DNA from: Bacteroidales bacterium | Lineage (GTDB): Bacteria > Bacteroidota > Bacteroidia > Bacteroidales > JAEINX01 | Direction of reading: 5' to 3' | DNA: 46,083 bases | NCBI GenBank assembly: GCA_016342645.1 | Contig: JAEINX010000018.1 | Span: 1 to 46,083 of the forward strand | In this document: positions 1 through 8,215 of the stretch, piece after piece | Numbering within the stretch: the first letter of the stretch is position 1 | Layout of the letters: every line of letters starts with the position of its first letter | Program-made: the position numbers and the translations under genes | Notes under the pieces: model-generated | The model's input: the letters and a program-made list of their open reading frames with translations, nothing else | What the model was told of the DNA's origin: nothing | The model's database searches: none

Positions 1-16
1 AAATTTATTTGTATTT

Positions 17-283
17 TTGAAATTTTTCAACACCATGCGACAGGTGTGTGCGTACGCTTATGCTGGGCACACACAAAAAATAGATGAAGTTGATAAATAC
101 CTACAAAAAATACTATTACAATTAAAATTAGAAAAACCAAAACCGGTAAGTTTAAAAGGAATTTGGAAAAATAAGGGATTTGATAAGATAGTAGATTTAG
201 AAGCAGAGATTAAAAAAAACCGGAATGAAATTAATGATTCTATTCTTAAAAAAGGTATAGAAAAGGACGCCATCTATGTATGA
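17..283 (+). pseudogene. Chimeric antitoxin remnant fused to an MNT-protein tail
   Basis: The open frame starts only at a TTG (17); its first ~19 residues look unrelated to the rest. From about position 74 it matches the gene at 1651 (shared QKIDEVD-YLQK). It continues into a segment with the look of small Bacteroidota antitoxins (SLKGIWKNKGF, then IKKNRNEINDSILKK). Such proteins normally stop near DSILKK, but here the frame runs on into IEKDAIYV, the exact C-terminus of the MNT protein at 950-1240. Both parents carry CTTAAAAAA at the joint, which suggests microhomology recombination. A spaced inverted repeat (GTGTGTGC/GCACACAC, roughly 44-75) marks the left junction. I read it as a scar rather than a functional gene; residual antitoxin activity cannot be excluded. 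Confidence 0.5.
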
Positions 284-330
284 AAAAGAATTAGTCCTAT
301 ATATTAAATCATATATTAGAAAGGAGTTAA
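275..330 (+). pseudogene. Remnant of HEPN-toxin gene start
   Basis: An ATG overlapping the stop of the chimeric frame begins MYEKELV, matching the first residues of the HEPN protein at 1233 (MYDKELV). It has the same ATGTATGA start/stop overlap as the intact pair. The similarity is lost after a few codons and the frame soon stops. It is therefore the stub of a second MNT-HEPN locus whose remainder was deleted or replaced by the RelE-type pair that follows. Confidence 0.5.
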
Positions 331-333
331 AAA

Positions 334-522
334 ATGCAATCAATAACGATAAATATAAATAATGATAAATTACTTGAAAAAGTCACCTGGCTTCTGGAAC
401 ATTTTAAAAAAGATGGTTTAGAAATTGTATCAAAAGATGATTTGGATGATTTAAAATTATTAAAAGCCACAAGAAATGAAGATTCTATCCCATTTGAAAA
501 TTATCTAAGAAATGAGGATTAA
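334..522 (+). CDS. Putative antitoxin of a RelE/ParE-type pair
   Basis: A 62-residue acidic protein preceded by an AAGGAG ribosome binding site at 321-326, a clear Shine-Dalgarno sequence of a kind uncommon in this phylum. The N-terminal MQSITININNDKLLEKVTWLLEH reads as a beta strand and helix of ribbon-helix-helix or Phd type; the C-terminal half is acidic, as expected for a toxin-neutralising tail. It overlaps the downstream RelE-like toxin by 11 nt, so the two are co-translated. By family knowledge it would bind and neutralise the toxin and autorepress the operon. The assignment rests mainly on size, charge and position; the DNA-binding fold is inferred. Confidence 0.7.
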   Translation: MQSITININNDKLLEKVTWLLEHFKKDGLEIVSKDDLDDLKLLKATRNEDSIPFENYLRNED

Positions 523-757
523 TATTCGGAAAAGCGCAATCAAAGATTTTAAAAAAATTGGCCATGATGATAAAGAGGTAATTCATTTAAAAATTTTAGA
601 ATTGAAAAAATTTCCTAATATCTCAAATGTAAAAAAGTTGACAAACTTTGAACCGGCATACCGTCTTAGAATAGGTGATTATAGAATTCTATTGGATGTT
701 TCAGAGGACACAATTGAGATTGGTAGAGTCTTACATCGAAAAGACAGTTACAAATAA
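512..757 (+). CDS. RelE/ParE-family toxin
   Basis: An 81-residue basic protein with the compact RelE/ParE fold signature: N-terminal IRKSAIKDFKKIG, a helical hairpin, then the strands YRLRIGDYRILLDV and the ending IGRVLHRKDSYK. RelE-like members cleave mRNA on the ribosome; ParE-like members poison gyrase. The YRLRIGDYR...V.HRKD.Y pattern is the one usually seen in RelE/mRNA interferase members. The start at 512 overlaps the antitoxin by 11 nt. The length is normal for the family and no truncation is visible. Confidence 0.85.
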   Translation: MRINIRKSAIKDFKKIGHDDKEVIHLKILELKKFPNISNVKKLTNFEPAYRLRIGDYRILLDVSEDTIEIGRVLHRKDSYK

Positions 758-884
758 AAAATAAAATATGATAGTTGGTTTTTTTTATCTTTTCTTTGTG
801 AATCTTTCGGGAGACAAAATAACGCAAAATATTTTGTATTAATCATTTCATCAATATGAAAACATTTTACGAATTACGTTTTTT

Positions 885-916
885 CTTGCTTACTAAGAAT
901 ATATTATATACCTTTG
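885..916 (+). promoter_or_regulatory. Bacteroidota promoter for the MNT-HEPN operon
   Basis: CTTG (885-888) lies 20 bp upstream of TACCTTTG (909-916), a match to the Bacteroidota -33/-7 consensus. It is 33 bp before the MNT start codon, with no other gene in between. Confidence 0.55.
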
Positions 917-949
917 CTAAAATAAAATTGTAATTTATCTGTAAAATTA

Positions 950-1240
950 ATGACTCGTTCAGAAATTCTTAAAATTCTTAAAAAATACAAAAATGAAAAT
1001 GCTGAAAAGTATGGTATTAATAATATAGGATTATTTGGTTCATATTCAAAAGATGAAGGAAGACATGAGAGTGATATTGATATTATAATTGAAACTACTG
1101 AACCAGATCTTTTTAAACTGGTGCATATCAAAGATGAATTGGAAAAATTACTCCATAAAACAATTGATATTGTGAGAAATCGTGAGAAAATGAATCCATA
1201 CTTAAAAAAACATATAGAAAAAGACGCAATCTATGTATGA
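950..1240 (+). CDS. mntA: MNT-domain nucleotidyltransferase antitoxin (MntA-like)
   Basis: A 96-residue minimal nucleotidyltransferase. The nucleotidyltransferase signature is present as GSYSKDEGRHESDIDI, with G30-S31 and the metal-binding pair D42/D44. In MNT-HEPN systems this protein inactivates the partner toxin by adenylylating the tyrosine of its RX4HXY motif. It overlaps the HEPN gene by 8 nt (ATGTATGA) and has its own promoter at 885-916. Its C-terminus, IEKDAIYV, is duplicated at the end of the chimeric frame at 17-283. Length and motif are normal. Confidence 0.88.
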   Translation: MTRSEILKILKKYKNENAEKYGINNIGLFGSYSKDEGRHESDIDIIIETTEPDLFKLVHIKDELEKLLHKTIDIVRNREKMNPYLKKHIEKDAIYV

Positions 1241-1601
1241 TAAGGAATTGGTACAGGACATATTATATCAAATATTAGACGCTACTCAAAAAGTAATCAC
1301 TCGTTTCATACCTATAAAAACAGTTGAAGATTTTGCGAATTCACCGGAAGGCATGGAGAAATTAGATTCCATTTGTATGCAGTTAATTACAATTGGAGAA
1401 AGTTTAAAGAATATTGATAAAATCACAAATAAAACTCTTTTAATGAAATATCCTGAAATAGATTGGAAGGGTGCAAAAGGTTTAAGAGATATTATTACTC
1501 ATCAATACTTTGATATTGATGCTGAAGAAATTTTCTGGGTATGTAAAAATCATATCCCTTCCCTATCTGAAACAATAAAGAAAATTATAAATGAAGGGTG
1601 A
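1233..1601 (+). CDS. hepT: HEPN-domain RNase toxin (HepT-like, DUF86)
   Basis: A 122-residue all-alpha HEPN protein. The catalytic RX4HXY motif is intact as RDIITHQY (R85, H90, Y92). In characterised HepT proteins R and H support RNA cleavage, and the Y is the residue AMPylated by MntA. It also shows the DUF86-type helix LDSICMQLITIGESLKNI and the WKGAKGLRDIITH lead-in. It is translated from an ATG overlapping the end of the MNT gene, the standard operon order for this toxin-antitoxin type. Confidence 0.88.
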   Translation: MYDKELVQDILYQILDATQKVITRFIPIKTVEDFANSPEGMEKLDSICMQLITIGESLKNIDKITNKTLLMKYPEIDWKGAKGLRDIITHQYFDIDAEEIFWVCKNHIPSLSETIKKIINEG

Positions 1602-1650
1602 AAATAATATTTTTATAAACAAATAATTATATAAAGCACAAGGAGTTATC

Positions 1651-1809
1651 ATGGATTCTGCAGCGATAAAGAAAATGGAACTAATAAATAAAATCACAGA
1701 ACTACCTGAACAAAAAATAGATGAAGTTGATAACTATCTGCAAAAATCACTCTTACAAATAAATTTACTATTTTTTCCAAAACTTCAAAAAGCCCATTTT
1801 TTTCAATAG
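1651..1809 (+). pseudogene. Truncated small antitoxin-like gene
   Basis: A 52-residue frame with a good AAGGAG ribosome binding site (1640-1645). Its first ~36 residues (MDSAAIKKMELINKITELPE, then QKIDEVDNYLQK) look like the N-terminus of small Bacteroidota antitoxin proteins. The middle matches the chimeric frame at 17-283, which still carries the SLKGIW...DSILKK C-terminal part lacking here. After LLQ the sequence turns to an unrelated hydrophobic tail and stops, and no toxin gene follows. It is best read as a decayed half of a lost toxin-antitoxin pair. Confidence 0.5.
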
Positions 1810-1886
1810 TTAAATATTTCTTAATATAGAAAGATTTTAATCCAATTGTCATTTATGGCTTTCACGGCTATTAAATCAAATTATCT

Positions 1887-1894
1887 TATTTTTG
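1887..1894 (+). promoter_or_regulatory. Putative -7 element upstream of the oxidoreductase gene
   Basis: TATTTTTG matches TAnnTTTG and ends 7 bp before the ATG at 1902, which would make the transcript nearly leaderless. The -33 element is weak (TTTC at 1860-1863, spacing about 23 bp). Confidence 0.35.
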
Positions 1895-1901
1895 CCTCTC
1901 A

Positions 1902-3431
1902 ATGAATAAGCAAACAAAAGAGAAAAAAAAAGCAATAATTTTTGGTGCCGGCCCGGCCGGGCTTACGGCGGCTTATGAATTGTTTCAGAAATCTGACGTA
2001 AAACCAATAATTTACGAGATGTCTGACGATACTGGCGGAATTAGTAAAACCGTTAATTATAAAGGAAATCGTATTGATATTGGCGGGCATCGGTTTTTCT
2101 CAAAATCAAAAATCGTTATGGATTGGTGGCTTAAGATTTTGCCGATTCAGAATGAAAATAATGGCAACACCTCTTCAAAGTTTATGCTTATTCGGCAGCG
2201 ATTGTCTCGTATATTTTATTTACGTAAATTTTTTAATTATCCGATTTCCTTAAATTTAAATACTTTAAAAAACCTTGGAGTAATTCGGATCATTAAAATC
2301 GGGTATAGTTATTTATTAATCAAAATTTTTCCTCTGAAAAATGAAAAATCTCTTGAAGATTTTTTTATTAACCGCTTTGGAAAAGAGCTTTACATAACTT
2401 TTTTTAAAGATTATACCGAAAAAGTTTGGGGAATTCCATGTGAAAATATCAAAGCGGAATGGGGAGCACAGCGAATAAAAGGTTTGTCGGTGAGCAAAAC
2501 CATTTCTCACGCCATTAAAAATATTTTTTTTAAAAATCGTTCGATAGATCAAAAAAATACCGAAACCAGCCTGATTGAACAATATCTTTATCCAAAGTTC
2601 GGGCCAGGGCAATTATGGGAAGAAGTAGCAAACCAAATTTTGGAAAAAGGTGGCGAGATTCATAAAAATCAAAAAATTGTCGGGGTAAATTTAATTGAAA
2701 ACAAAATCAAAAATATTATTGTTGAAAACCAATTATCCGGAGAAAAACAGGAAATAAATGGAGATTATTTTATTTCTTCAATGCCCGTAAAAGATTTGGT
2801 GTCTTCAATCAAAAACCCAATTCCCGAAGATGTTCGCAAGGTTTCAAACGGATTGATTTATCGTGACTTTATTACGGTTGGCCTTTTGTTGAAAAAAATG
2901 AAAATCAAAAATAACACCAAAATCCAAACTAAAAACAACTTAATACCTGACACTTGGATTTATATACAGGAAAGAGATGTGAAAATCGGGAGGCTTCAAG
3001 TTTTTAATAATTGGAGTCCTTTTATGGTAAAAAATCCCGAGCAGGTTTGGATCGGCCTTGAATATTTTTGCAACGAAGGCGATGAACTTTGGAGTAAACC
3101 TGACAAAGATTTCCTGAATTTTGCAATTTATGAAATGTGTAAAATTGATATGATTGAGAAAAAAGATGTTTTGGACGGAATTGTAATCAGAATGCCAAAG
3201 ACTTATCCGGCATATTTCGGTTCGTATGATAATTTTGACACAATCAGTAATTTTACAGATACTATTGAAAATCTTTTTCTTGTCGGACGAAACGGTATGC
3301 ACCGCTACAACAACATGGACCATTCAATGCTTACTGCCATGACTGCCGTGGAAAATATAATTAATAACATTAAAACAAAAAATAACATTTGGTCGGTAAA
3401 TACTGAAAAAGAATATCATGAATCAAAATAA
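1902..3431 (+). CDS. NAD(P)/FAD-dependent oxidoreductase, UDP-galactopyranose mutase/amine-oxidase-like
   Basis: A 509-residue Rossmann-fold flavoprotein. The N-terminus carries the dinucleotide-binding motif GAGPAG (15-20) followed by YELF, and then [22 protein letters not shown], the second FAD-contacting segment of the protoporphyrinogen oxidase/UDP-galactopyranose mutase superfamily. Near the C-terminus, [20 protein letters not shown] is the usual FAD-binding end. There is no signal peptide, so it is cytoplasmic. The gene overlaps the next by 14 nt; that neighbour is a polytopic GT-C-like membrane protein and a flippase lies beyond, which suggests work on cell-surface sugars or lipid-linked precursors. 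The exact substrate cannot be read from sequence. Confidence 0.75.
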   Translation: MNKQTKEKKKAIIFGAGPAGLTAAYELFQKSDVKPIIYEMSDDTGGISKTVNYKGNRIDIGGHRFFSKSKIVMDWWLKILPIQNENNGNTSSKFMLIRQRLSRIFYLRKFFNYPISLNLNTLKNLGVIRIIKIGYSYLLIKIFPLKNEKSLEDFFINRFGKELYITFFKDYTEKVWGIPCENIKAEWGAQRIKGLSVSKTISHAIKNIFFKNRSIDQKNTETSLIEQYLYPKFGPGQLWEEVANQILEKGGEIHKNQKIVGVNLIENKIKNIIVENQLSGEKQEINGDYFISSMPVKDLVSSIKNPIPEDVRKVSNGLIYRDFITVGLLLKKMKIKNNTKIQTKNNLIPDTWIYIQERDVKIGRLQVFNNWSPFMVKNPEQVWIGLEYFCNEGDELWSKPDKDFLNFAIYEMCKIDMIEKKDVLDGIVIRMPKTYPAYFGSYDNFDTISNFTDTIENLFLVGRNGMHRYNNMDHSMLTAMTAVENIINNIKTKNNIWSVNTEKEYHESK

Positions 3432-5202
3432 CCAATTCATTTCTCTGATTTGTACTCTTGTTTCTACCTTAGTTGTTGGTTTGGTTTTTTATTTCACCGA
3501 TTATGTTTCAAATGAGGGTTTTAATCCTTCCGATGATGGAGTTGTTTTAGCTCAATCATATAGAATTATCAATGGTGAAATCCCTCATAAAGACTTCATT
3601 TCAATTAGGCCTGTATTTTCCGGCGTTCTGCACACAATTAATTTTGCAAGCCCGCTTCCATTAATCATTAGCGGTCGGATTTCCGTTCTTTTTCAATTTT
3701 TTATCTTCTCTTTTATTTGGGTATTTATTTTGTTAAAGCACTTTTTTACTCTAAAATCGAAATCTAAATACGCTATAATTTTCTCCATCACAGGAATTTC
3801 TGTTTTTGTATTAAATGTAAACACCTATCATCTTTATCCTTGGACAACAATTGATGGAGTATTTTTTTCACTGATCGGATTTTCATTTTTAATTAAATTA
3901 TTCTCATTGAAAATCTCCTCTTCAAAAAAGGATTTTTATATCACAATTGCTTTGTTTTTATTTTCAATAGCTGCTTTATGTAAACAGAATTTCATTTTTC
4001 TCACGGCATTTATTTTTCTCTTCATCATTTATTTTTATATAAAAGAAAAACGTTTAAGAGTTTTGCCGATAGTGATGATTGCAGGCGGTTTACCATTTGC
4101 TATTTACTTGATAATGTTGATTTCAACCGGTTCGTTTCAATATTTTATCCAACAAATGACCGGACGAACCGAATTTTTTGAAACAGGAATACTTCGATAT
4201 GTTAAATCTTTCTTGAAAGTTAGATTTCTGCCATTGAATTTCATTGTTTTATTTTTCTTTTTCTTTGCTTTTCTTGATAGAATTAAACCAAATTTTATTT
4301 CAAAAAAGAACTTACTCCCGTATTTTTCATCTGAAAAGAAAAGTATTTGGCAAATTGCAATTCTGCTTTACTTTTTAATGACAATTTATGCAGCCTTTAG
4401 AATATTCTTAGGTAATGATTATCTTTCAATTACACATGAGGCTTTTTGGATTCTTTTGATTTTATTTGTAATGGTAATTTATATTAAAGCTTGTACTAAA
4501 ACCCAAGCTGCAATAATTATTTTTACGATAATTCTTTCGTGGGTTACTTCTATTTCCTTAGGTGCAAATTTCCCCGGATATGTTTTCGGAATTCTTATTT
4601 CATTGAATTTCATCTTAATAAATCAAATTAATAATAAATTACAACTTTTTGTATTTTCGATTTCTCAGAAAAAAGTTTTGCCTTGTTACTTTGCTGTTTT
4701 GGTTTCATTATTATTTATGATCTCAATTTTAGGCCAGAGAAACACTAACTACCGCGAGCTTCCAGCTTCAAATCTGACAGAAAACTTAGGTGAGCTTTTT
4801 CCCGAATTTGGTAATTTAAAAACAAACCCTGCAACTTTTAACTATTATTCTGATTTCAAAAAGCTTTATGATTCGAATCCTAAAATGAAAGGGCATTTTG
4901 TTTTATTACCAAATAATGCTGCAATTTATCCTTTATTTGATAGCCCAAATCCATTTCCTTTAGATTGGATGCAAAAAGATGAATATGTCGGTACAGAGGA
5001 GCATTTGTACGAAGAACTTGAAAAGATTCTTGAAAACGAAAAAGTTTATATTTTGATAGATAAATTCAATTCAAAACAAATGGCTTCAGAAATAATTGAA
5101 ATGAATTACGAAGATTATTCTTATATGAAAATCATTAAAGAAAAATGCAGAAAAGTGCAAACCGGAAGTGAATTTTTTGATGTTTATTTGTCGGGGAAAT
5201 AG
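3418..5202 (+). CDS. Polytopic membrane protein, GT-C (family 39-like) glycosyltransferase candidate
   Basis: A 594-residue integral membrane protein with about ten hydrophobic segments. It begins with a transmembrane helix ([19 protein letters not shown]). The first outer loop holds [25 protein letters not shown]; an acidic pair followed by 'G-x-IP-x-x-DF' is typical of GT-C mannosyl/arabinosyl transferases that use lipid-phosphate sugar donors. The soluble C-terminal domain (about residues 450-594) would face the periplasm. It overlaps the upstream oxidoreductase by 14 nt, so the two are co-expressed. The glycosyltransferase call is inferred from topology and the loop motif; donor and acceptor are unknown. 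Confidence 0.6.
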   Translation: MNQNNQFISLICTLVSTLVVGLVFYFTDYVSNEGFNPSDDGVVLAQSYRIINGEIPHKDFISIRPVFSGVLHTINFASPLPLIISGRISVLFQFFIFSFIWVFILLKHFFTLKSKSKYAIIFSITGISVFVLNVNTYHLYPWTTIDGVFFSLIGFSFLIKLFSLKISSSKKDFYITIALFLFSIAALCKQNFIFLTAFIFLFIIYFYIKEKRLRVLPIVMIAGGLPFAIYLIMLISTGSFQYFIQQMTGRTEFFETGILRYVKSFLKVRFLPLNFIVLFFFFFAFLDRIKPNFISKKNLLPYFSSEKKSIWQIAILLYFLMTIYAAFRIFLGNDYLSITHEAFWILLILFVMVIYIKACTKTQAAIIIFTIILSWVTSISLGANFPGYVFGILISLNFILINQINNKLQLFVFSISQKKVLPCYFAVLVSLLFMISILGQRNTNYRELPASNLTENLGELFPEFGNLKTNPATFNYYSDFKKLYDSNPKMKGHFVLLPNNAAIYPLFDSPNPFPLDWMQKDEYVGTEEHLYEELEKILENEKVYILIDKFNSKQMASEIIEMNYEDYSYMKIIKEKCRKVQTGSEFFDVYLSGK

Positions 5203-5239
5203 TAAACTTGGATACTTATTCCTTATTTTTCTTGACTTT

Positions 5240-5257
5240 TAGGGATTATATTCCCTA
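5240..5257. terminator. Weak hairpin between convergent genes
   Basis: TAGGGA (5240-5245) and TCCCTA (5252-5257) can pair around a 6-nt loop in the 145-nt gap between the plus-strand GT-C gene and the minus-strand flippase gene. There is no strong T-run, so a bidirectional terminator role is only tentative. Confidence 0.25.
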
Positions 5258-5347
5258 AATATTATTACTTTTGGGGAATTACAACTTACAACAAGGATTA
5301 TTTTTGAAATTTTAAGCTAAATTATTAAACCTTAATTTTAATAGCTG

Positions 5348-6658
5348 CTATACAAAAAATAACACCCCAATAAAAACAACTATTAAAATAAAAGATAATA
5401 AAATATATTGAAAAATTGGAATATACTGTCCGGGTTTTATTTTCAATTTAAAATTTGCATAAAAAACTAAAATAATTTTTTCGACTGAATAAGCCGCCAG
5501 AGTTCCAAAAGCTACACCCACAATTCCAAAAGGTTTTATCAATAACAAGCTTACGGAAACATTTACAATAATCTCAATTAAAGAACTTATCATCATAATT
5601 TTTGTGTTCTTATGCCCTATTATAATTGTTTGTGGAAAAATGAAACGGGTAATTATTAATAAAACGTAAACATTAAAAATATCAGCACTTTCGGAAAAAT
5701 CTTTGTTAAAAACTATTGGATAAAAATAATGGCTTGTTATTATTAAAATTATTGAAATAGGGAAAAAATAATAAATTAACTTTAGTGAATTTCTTTTAAT
5801 TTTTCCAAGAATAATGCCGATTTCTAAATCTTTTGAAAATTCAGGAATCATAGAATTGCTAAATGCGTTTGCCAAAATTAAAAACAATGGAAACTCTTTT
5901 GCTCCAAACCGAAAAATAGCAAATGTTGCCGAATCGAAATAATTTGAAATTATCAGGCCGTCTATGTACTCACCTGATCCACTTAATAAACTACTGAATA
6001 TTAACGGATAGCCTAATGATATGTGATTTTTAATATAAGAAAACGAAACTTTTATTACCGAATACTTGATCAAAAGTCTGATCAACCACAAAAATCTTAA
6101 AATTGCAATTACAACTAATCCATAAATAGAATTAATTAACGCGTATCCAAATAAAACCGGAAGTACAACAAGTAAAAGTTGAAGCGAATAAGAAATTAAT
6201 CCATAAAGAACTATATTCTTTGGTTTGTTTTTTAAAAGAAAAATATATTCGATTAAATAGCTTGGGCTTATCAATAAAATATACCAAGAAAATAATTTAT
6301 ATAGATCTGTTTCGCCTGAAAGATTAAGGTAGTTGCAAATATTGCCTGTAAAAACTCTGATTACAATGAAGGCCAATAAACTAAAAAAGAGCATCAGCAG
6401 AAAAGCATTGAATAATTCAGGAGACTTTTTGCCTTTTTCAGGTTCCTTATAAACAACAAGCAGAGATTGAACTAAGCCTGAAATCCAAAAAAAGCTTAGC
6501 GCACTGGCCAAAAATATTAATGATTCGTAAAAACCTATTTCGCTTGTTGTAAGGCTTGTTTTTGTAAACAAAATGCCAATAAGCAAAAGAATTGCATACC
6601 TAAACAATTGGAAAAATTGCAATCCGGAAGTATTATTTATTTGTTTTGAGATTTTCAA
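5348..6658 (-). CDS. Oligosaccharide flippase / polysaccharide biosynthesis membrane protein (Wzx/MATE-like)
   Basis: A 436-residue protein made almost entirely of hydrophobic segments, about 12-14 helices. The arrangement is that of MOP-superfamily flippases: the N-terminal helix LQFFQLFRYAILLLIGILFTK, then GFYESLIFLASALSFFW, the mid-protein GEYIDGLIISNYF, and paired C-terminal helices. Family members translocate lipid-linked sugars across the inner membrane. The only plausible start is a TTG whose bases overlap the TGA stop of the upstream kinase (TTGA), so it is probably translated by coupling. Its place behind a vitamin-salvage trio is functionally odd, but the opposite flank holds envelope-sugar genes. 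Confidence 0.75.
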   Translation of the reverse strand: MKISKQINNTSGLQFFQLFRYAILLLIGILFTKTSLTTSEIGFYESLIFLASALSFFWISGLVQSLLVVYKEPEKGKKSPELFNAFLLMLFFSLLAFIVIRVFTGNICNYLNLSGETDLYKLFSWYILLISPSYLIEYIFLLKNKPKNIVLYGLISYSLQLLLVVLPVLFGYALINSIYGLVVIAILRFLWLIRLLIKYSVIKVSFSYIKNHISLGYPLIFSSLLSGSGEYIDGLIISNYFDSATFAIFRFGAKEFPLFLILANAFSNSMIPEFSKDLEIGIILGKIKRNSLKLIYYFFPISIILIITSHYFYPIVFNKDFSESADIFNVYVLLIITRFIFPQTIIIGHKNTKIMMISSLIEIIVNVSVSLLLIKPFGIVGVAFGTLAAYSVEKIILVFYANFKLKIKPGQYIPIFQYILLSFILIVVFIGVLFFV

Positions 6659-7185
6659 GCTTTGGTTTTATCAAATAACAGATTATTAAGTAATTTTATT
6701 GCATTTTGTAATCTTTCATCTCCTTTTCCCGATACTATTCCAAAACAGCAATTTCTTTTTTCAAGCTCCTGTTTATATAAATCAAAAAAATATTGCCTCA
6801 AATTCGGATGTTCTCGTTGCGGATCAGCTTCCCAATCAAGGTCAATATCGCAGAGCAAATATAAATCGTATTTATGATTTTCAATATTATCAAGTATCCA
6901 TTTTGGGCAAACTCCAAACTTATGCTCGCTCCAGATTTTTGTAACTATGAGTTCGGTATCACAAAACAACAATTCTTTTGCTTTTTCAGCCAATTTGTTC
7001 TCATTAGAAAGCTGGTGTTTAGCAATTTTAATAATGTCATCAAGATTATATGGCCGTTTTAGATCATCAATATATTTACGAGCATATTCTTCAACACAGT
7101 AAGTGTTAAAATGTTTTGCCAACTGAAGGCACAAACATGATTTTCCGGTTGATTCCGGTCCGGTGATGGCAATTCGTTTAAGCAA
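6655..7185 (-). CDS. NadR-like P-loop kinase (ribosylnicotinamide kinase-type AAA ATPase)
   Basis: About 176 residues with Walker A GPESTGKS near the N-terminus, then VEEYARKYIDDL and LLFCDTELIVTKIWSEHKFG, which match the C-terminal kinase domain of NadR; the adenylyltransferase domain is absent. By homology it phosphorylates nicotinamide riboside, trapping it after PnuC import. The frame extends to a TTG at 7221, but I prefer the TTG at 7185: it puts the start eight residues before Walker A and overlaps the pnuC stop by 8 nt instead of 44. A thiamine-type substrate is possible because of the downstream partner of PnuC. The flippase gene follows with a 4-nt overlap. Confidence 0.75.
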   Translation of the reverse strand: MLKRIAITGPESTGKSCLCLQLAKHFNTYCVEEYARKYIDDLKRPYNLDDIIKIAKHQLSNENKLAEKAKELLFCDTELIVTKIWSEHKFGVCPKWILDNIENHKYDLYLLCDIDLDWEADPQREHPNLRQYFFDLYKQELEKRNCCFGIVSGKGDERLQNAIKLLNNLLFDKTKA

Positions 7186-7798
7186 TTTGCTGACTTTCTT
7201 CAAGTTTTCGTTTCCATTCAATATAACCCATTATTGCAATAATTAAAAATATCGTAAATTGAAAACTCGTAAAAACCAATCCTTTGTAAAAATACAATGG
7301 GATTGAAATCAGATCACCAATAATCCATGCAATCCAGTTTTCGACTTTTTTTATGGCCATCAGCCACATCCCAACAATGAAAACAGCCGTTGTAAAAGAA
7401 TCAACCCACGGCACATTGCTGTCGGTGTGATTTCTTAAAAAATAACTTAATACGATGAAAAAGAAAACAAACATAATTAAACTAATAATATGCTGCTTGC
7501 GAGTACATTTTGAGATAGGCGGAGGCTTTTTCGATTCATCTTTTCTCGACCAAACATACCAACCGTAAATGCTCATAACAAAATACACGAAATTAATCCC
7601 CATATCAGCATATAATTTCGCAAAGAAACAAATATAAACATAAATTATAACGCTTACAATTCCTGTTGGGAAAACCCAAATATTCTCTTTCTTTGCATAC
7701 CAAACACTTAATAACCCGAATATTACAGCAATTATCTCTAATAAGGAAGTATCAAGAATGTTTTGGTAGAATATTTCAAAAAATTGAGAAAAATCCAT
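7178..7798 (-). CDS. pnuC: PnuC-family vitamin transporter (nicotinamide riboside or thiamine)
   Basis: A 206-residue inner-membrane protein with about seven helices and PnuC hallmarks: IAVIFGLLSVWYAKKENIWVFPTG, then FVYFVMSIYGWYVW, and near the C-terminus WIAWIIGDLISIPLYFYKGLVFTS. PnuC proteins facilitate diffusion of a vitamin that is then trapped by phosphorylation; the NadR-like kinase translated with an overlap fits this. Its ATG overlaps the stop of the thiamine-binding-protein gene (TAATG). In Bacteroidota related proteins (PnuT) carry thiamine, so the YkoF-like upstream neighbour leaves the substrate open. I see no TPP riboswitch ahead of the operon. Confidence 0.9.
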   Translation of the reverse strand: MDFSQFFEIFYQNILDTSLLEIIAVIFGLLSVWYAKKENIWVFPTGIVSVIIYVYICFFAKLYADMGINFVYFVMSIYGWYVWSRKDESKKPPPISKCTRKQHIISLIMFVFFFIVLSYFLRNHTDSNVPWVDSFTTAVFIVGMWLMAIKKVENWIAWIIGDLISIPLYFYKGLVFTSFQFTIFLIIAIMGYIEWKRKLEESQQIA

Positions 7799-8046
7799 TA
7801 AGAAACGTTCAAATCTGCATTAATAATTTTTATAACAAAAACCGAATGAGGCACCTCGAATGATTTATGAATTTCATTGGTCAGAATTTTCATTAGTTCG
7901 AAATATTCGCCAAAAATATGAGTACTGATTCCGCTTGTTTTAACAATCAGGTTTTCATATTCGTTCAAGCGATCAATAAATTTTTTTATCGGTGGAATAA
8001 ATTCCTCTTTTAAAGGATAGTAACTTATTTCAACAGATGTTTTCAT
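7798..8046 (-). CDS. Thiamine-binding protein of the MTH1187/YkoF family
   Basis: An 82-residue protein whose pattern VEISYYPL...IPPIKKFIDRL...VKTSGISTHIFGEYFELMKIL...SFEVPHSVFVIKIINADL is that of the small MTH1187/YkoF-like proteins, which bind thiamine or related pyrimidines in the cytoplasm. It is the first gene of a tight operon with pnuC and the NadR-like kinase (overlaps at each joint). The neighbourhood suggests vitamin B1 or B3 salvage. Family membership is quite sure; the ligand is inferred. Confidence 0.8.
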   Translation of the reverse strand: MKTSVEISYYPLKEEFIPPIKKFIDRLNEYENLIVKTSGISTHIFGEYFELMKILTNEIHKSFEVPHSVFVIKIINADLNVS

Positions 8047-8071
8047 AATAAATATATTTTTGATTTTTCGA

Positions 8072-8079
8072 CAAATTTA
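8072..8079 (-). promoter_or_regulatory. -7 element for the thiamine-binding/pnuC operon
   Basis: On the minus strand this reads TAAATTTG, a match to TAnnTTTG, about 26 nt upstream of the ATG at 8046. No good TTTG lies at the -33 distance. Confidence 0.4.
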
Positions 8080-8138
8080 CAATAAATATTATTGTTGCGA
8101 ACTGCATAAAATCAAATCTGCAAGACATTAAAATTATT

Positions 8139-8146
8139 TATGTTTG
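8139..8146 (+). promoter_or_regulatory. -7 element for the radical SAM gene
   Basis: TATGTTTG matches TAnnTTTG, 69 bp before the ATG at 8216 and divergent from the vitamin operon. The -33 box is weak. Confidence 0.35.
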
Positions 8147-8215
8147 CAGAAAAATTAACCGATTAAATTAAAAATCAAAATTGTAAAACCTAAAATCTTA
8201 ATTCTAAATCCCCTT

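Noticed and set aside
7186..7221. Longer N-terminus for the NadR-like kinase
   Set aside because: It would overlap pnuC by 44 nt and add a low-complexity lysine-rich leader; the start at 7185 places Walker A as in relatives.
8047..8215. TPP riboswitch before the thiamine-binding/pnuC operon
   Set aside because: The conserved CUGAGA-type core is not present on either strand of this gap.
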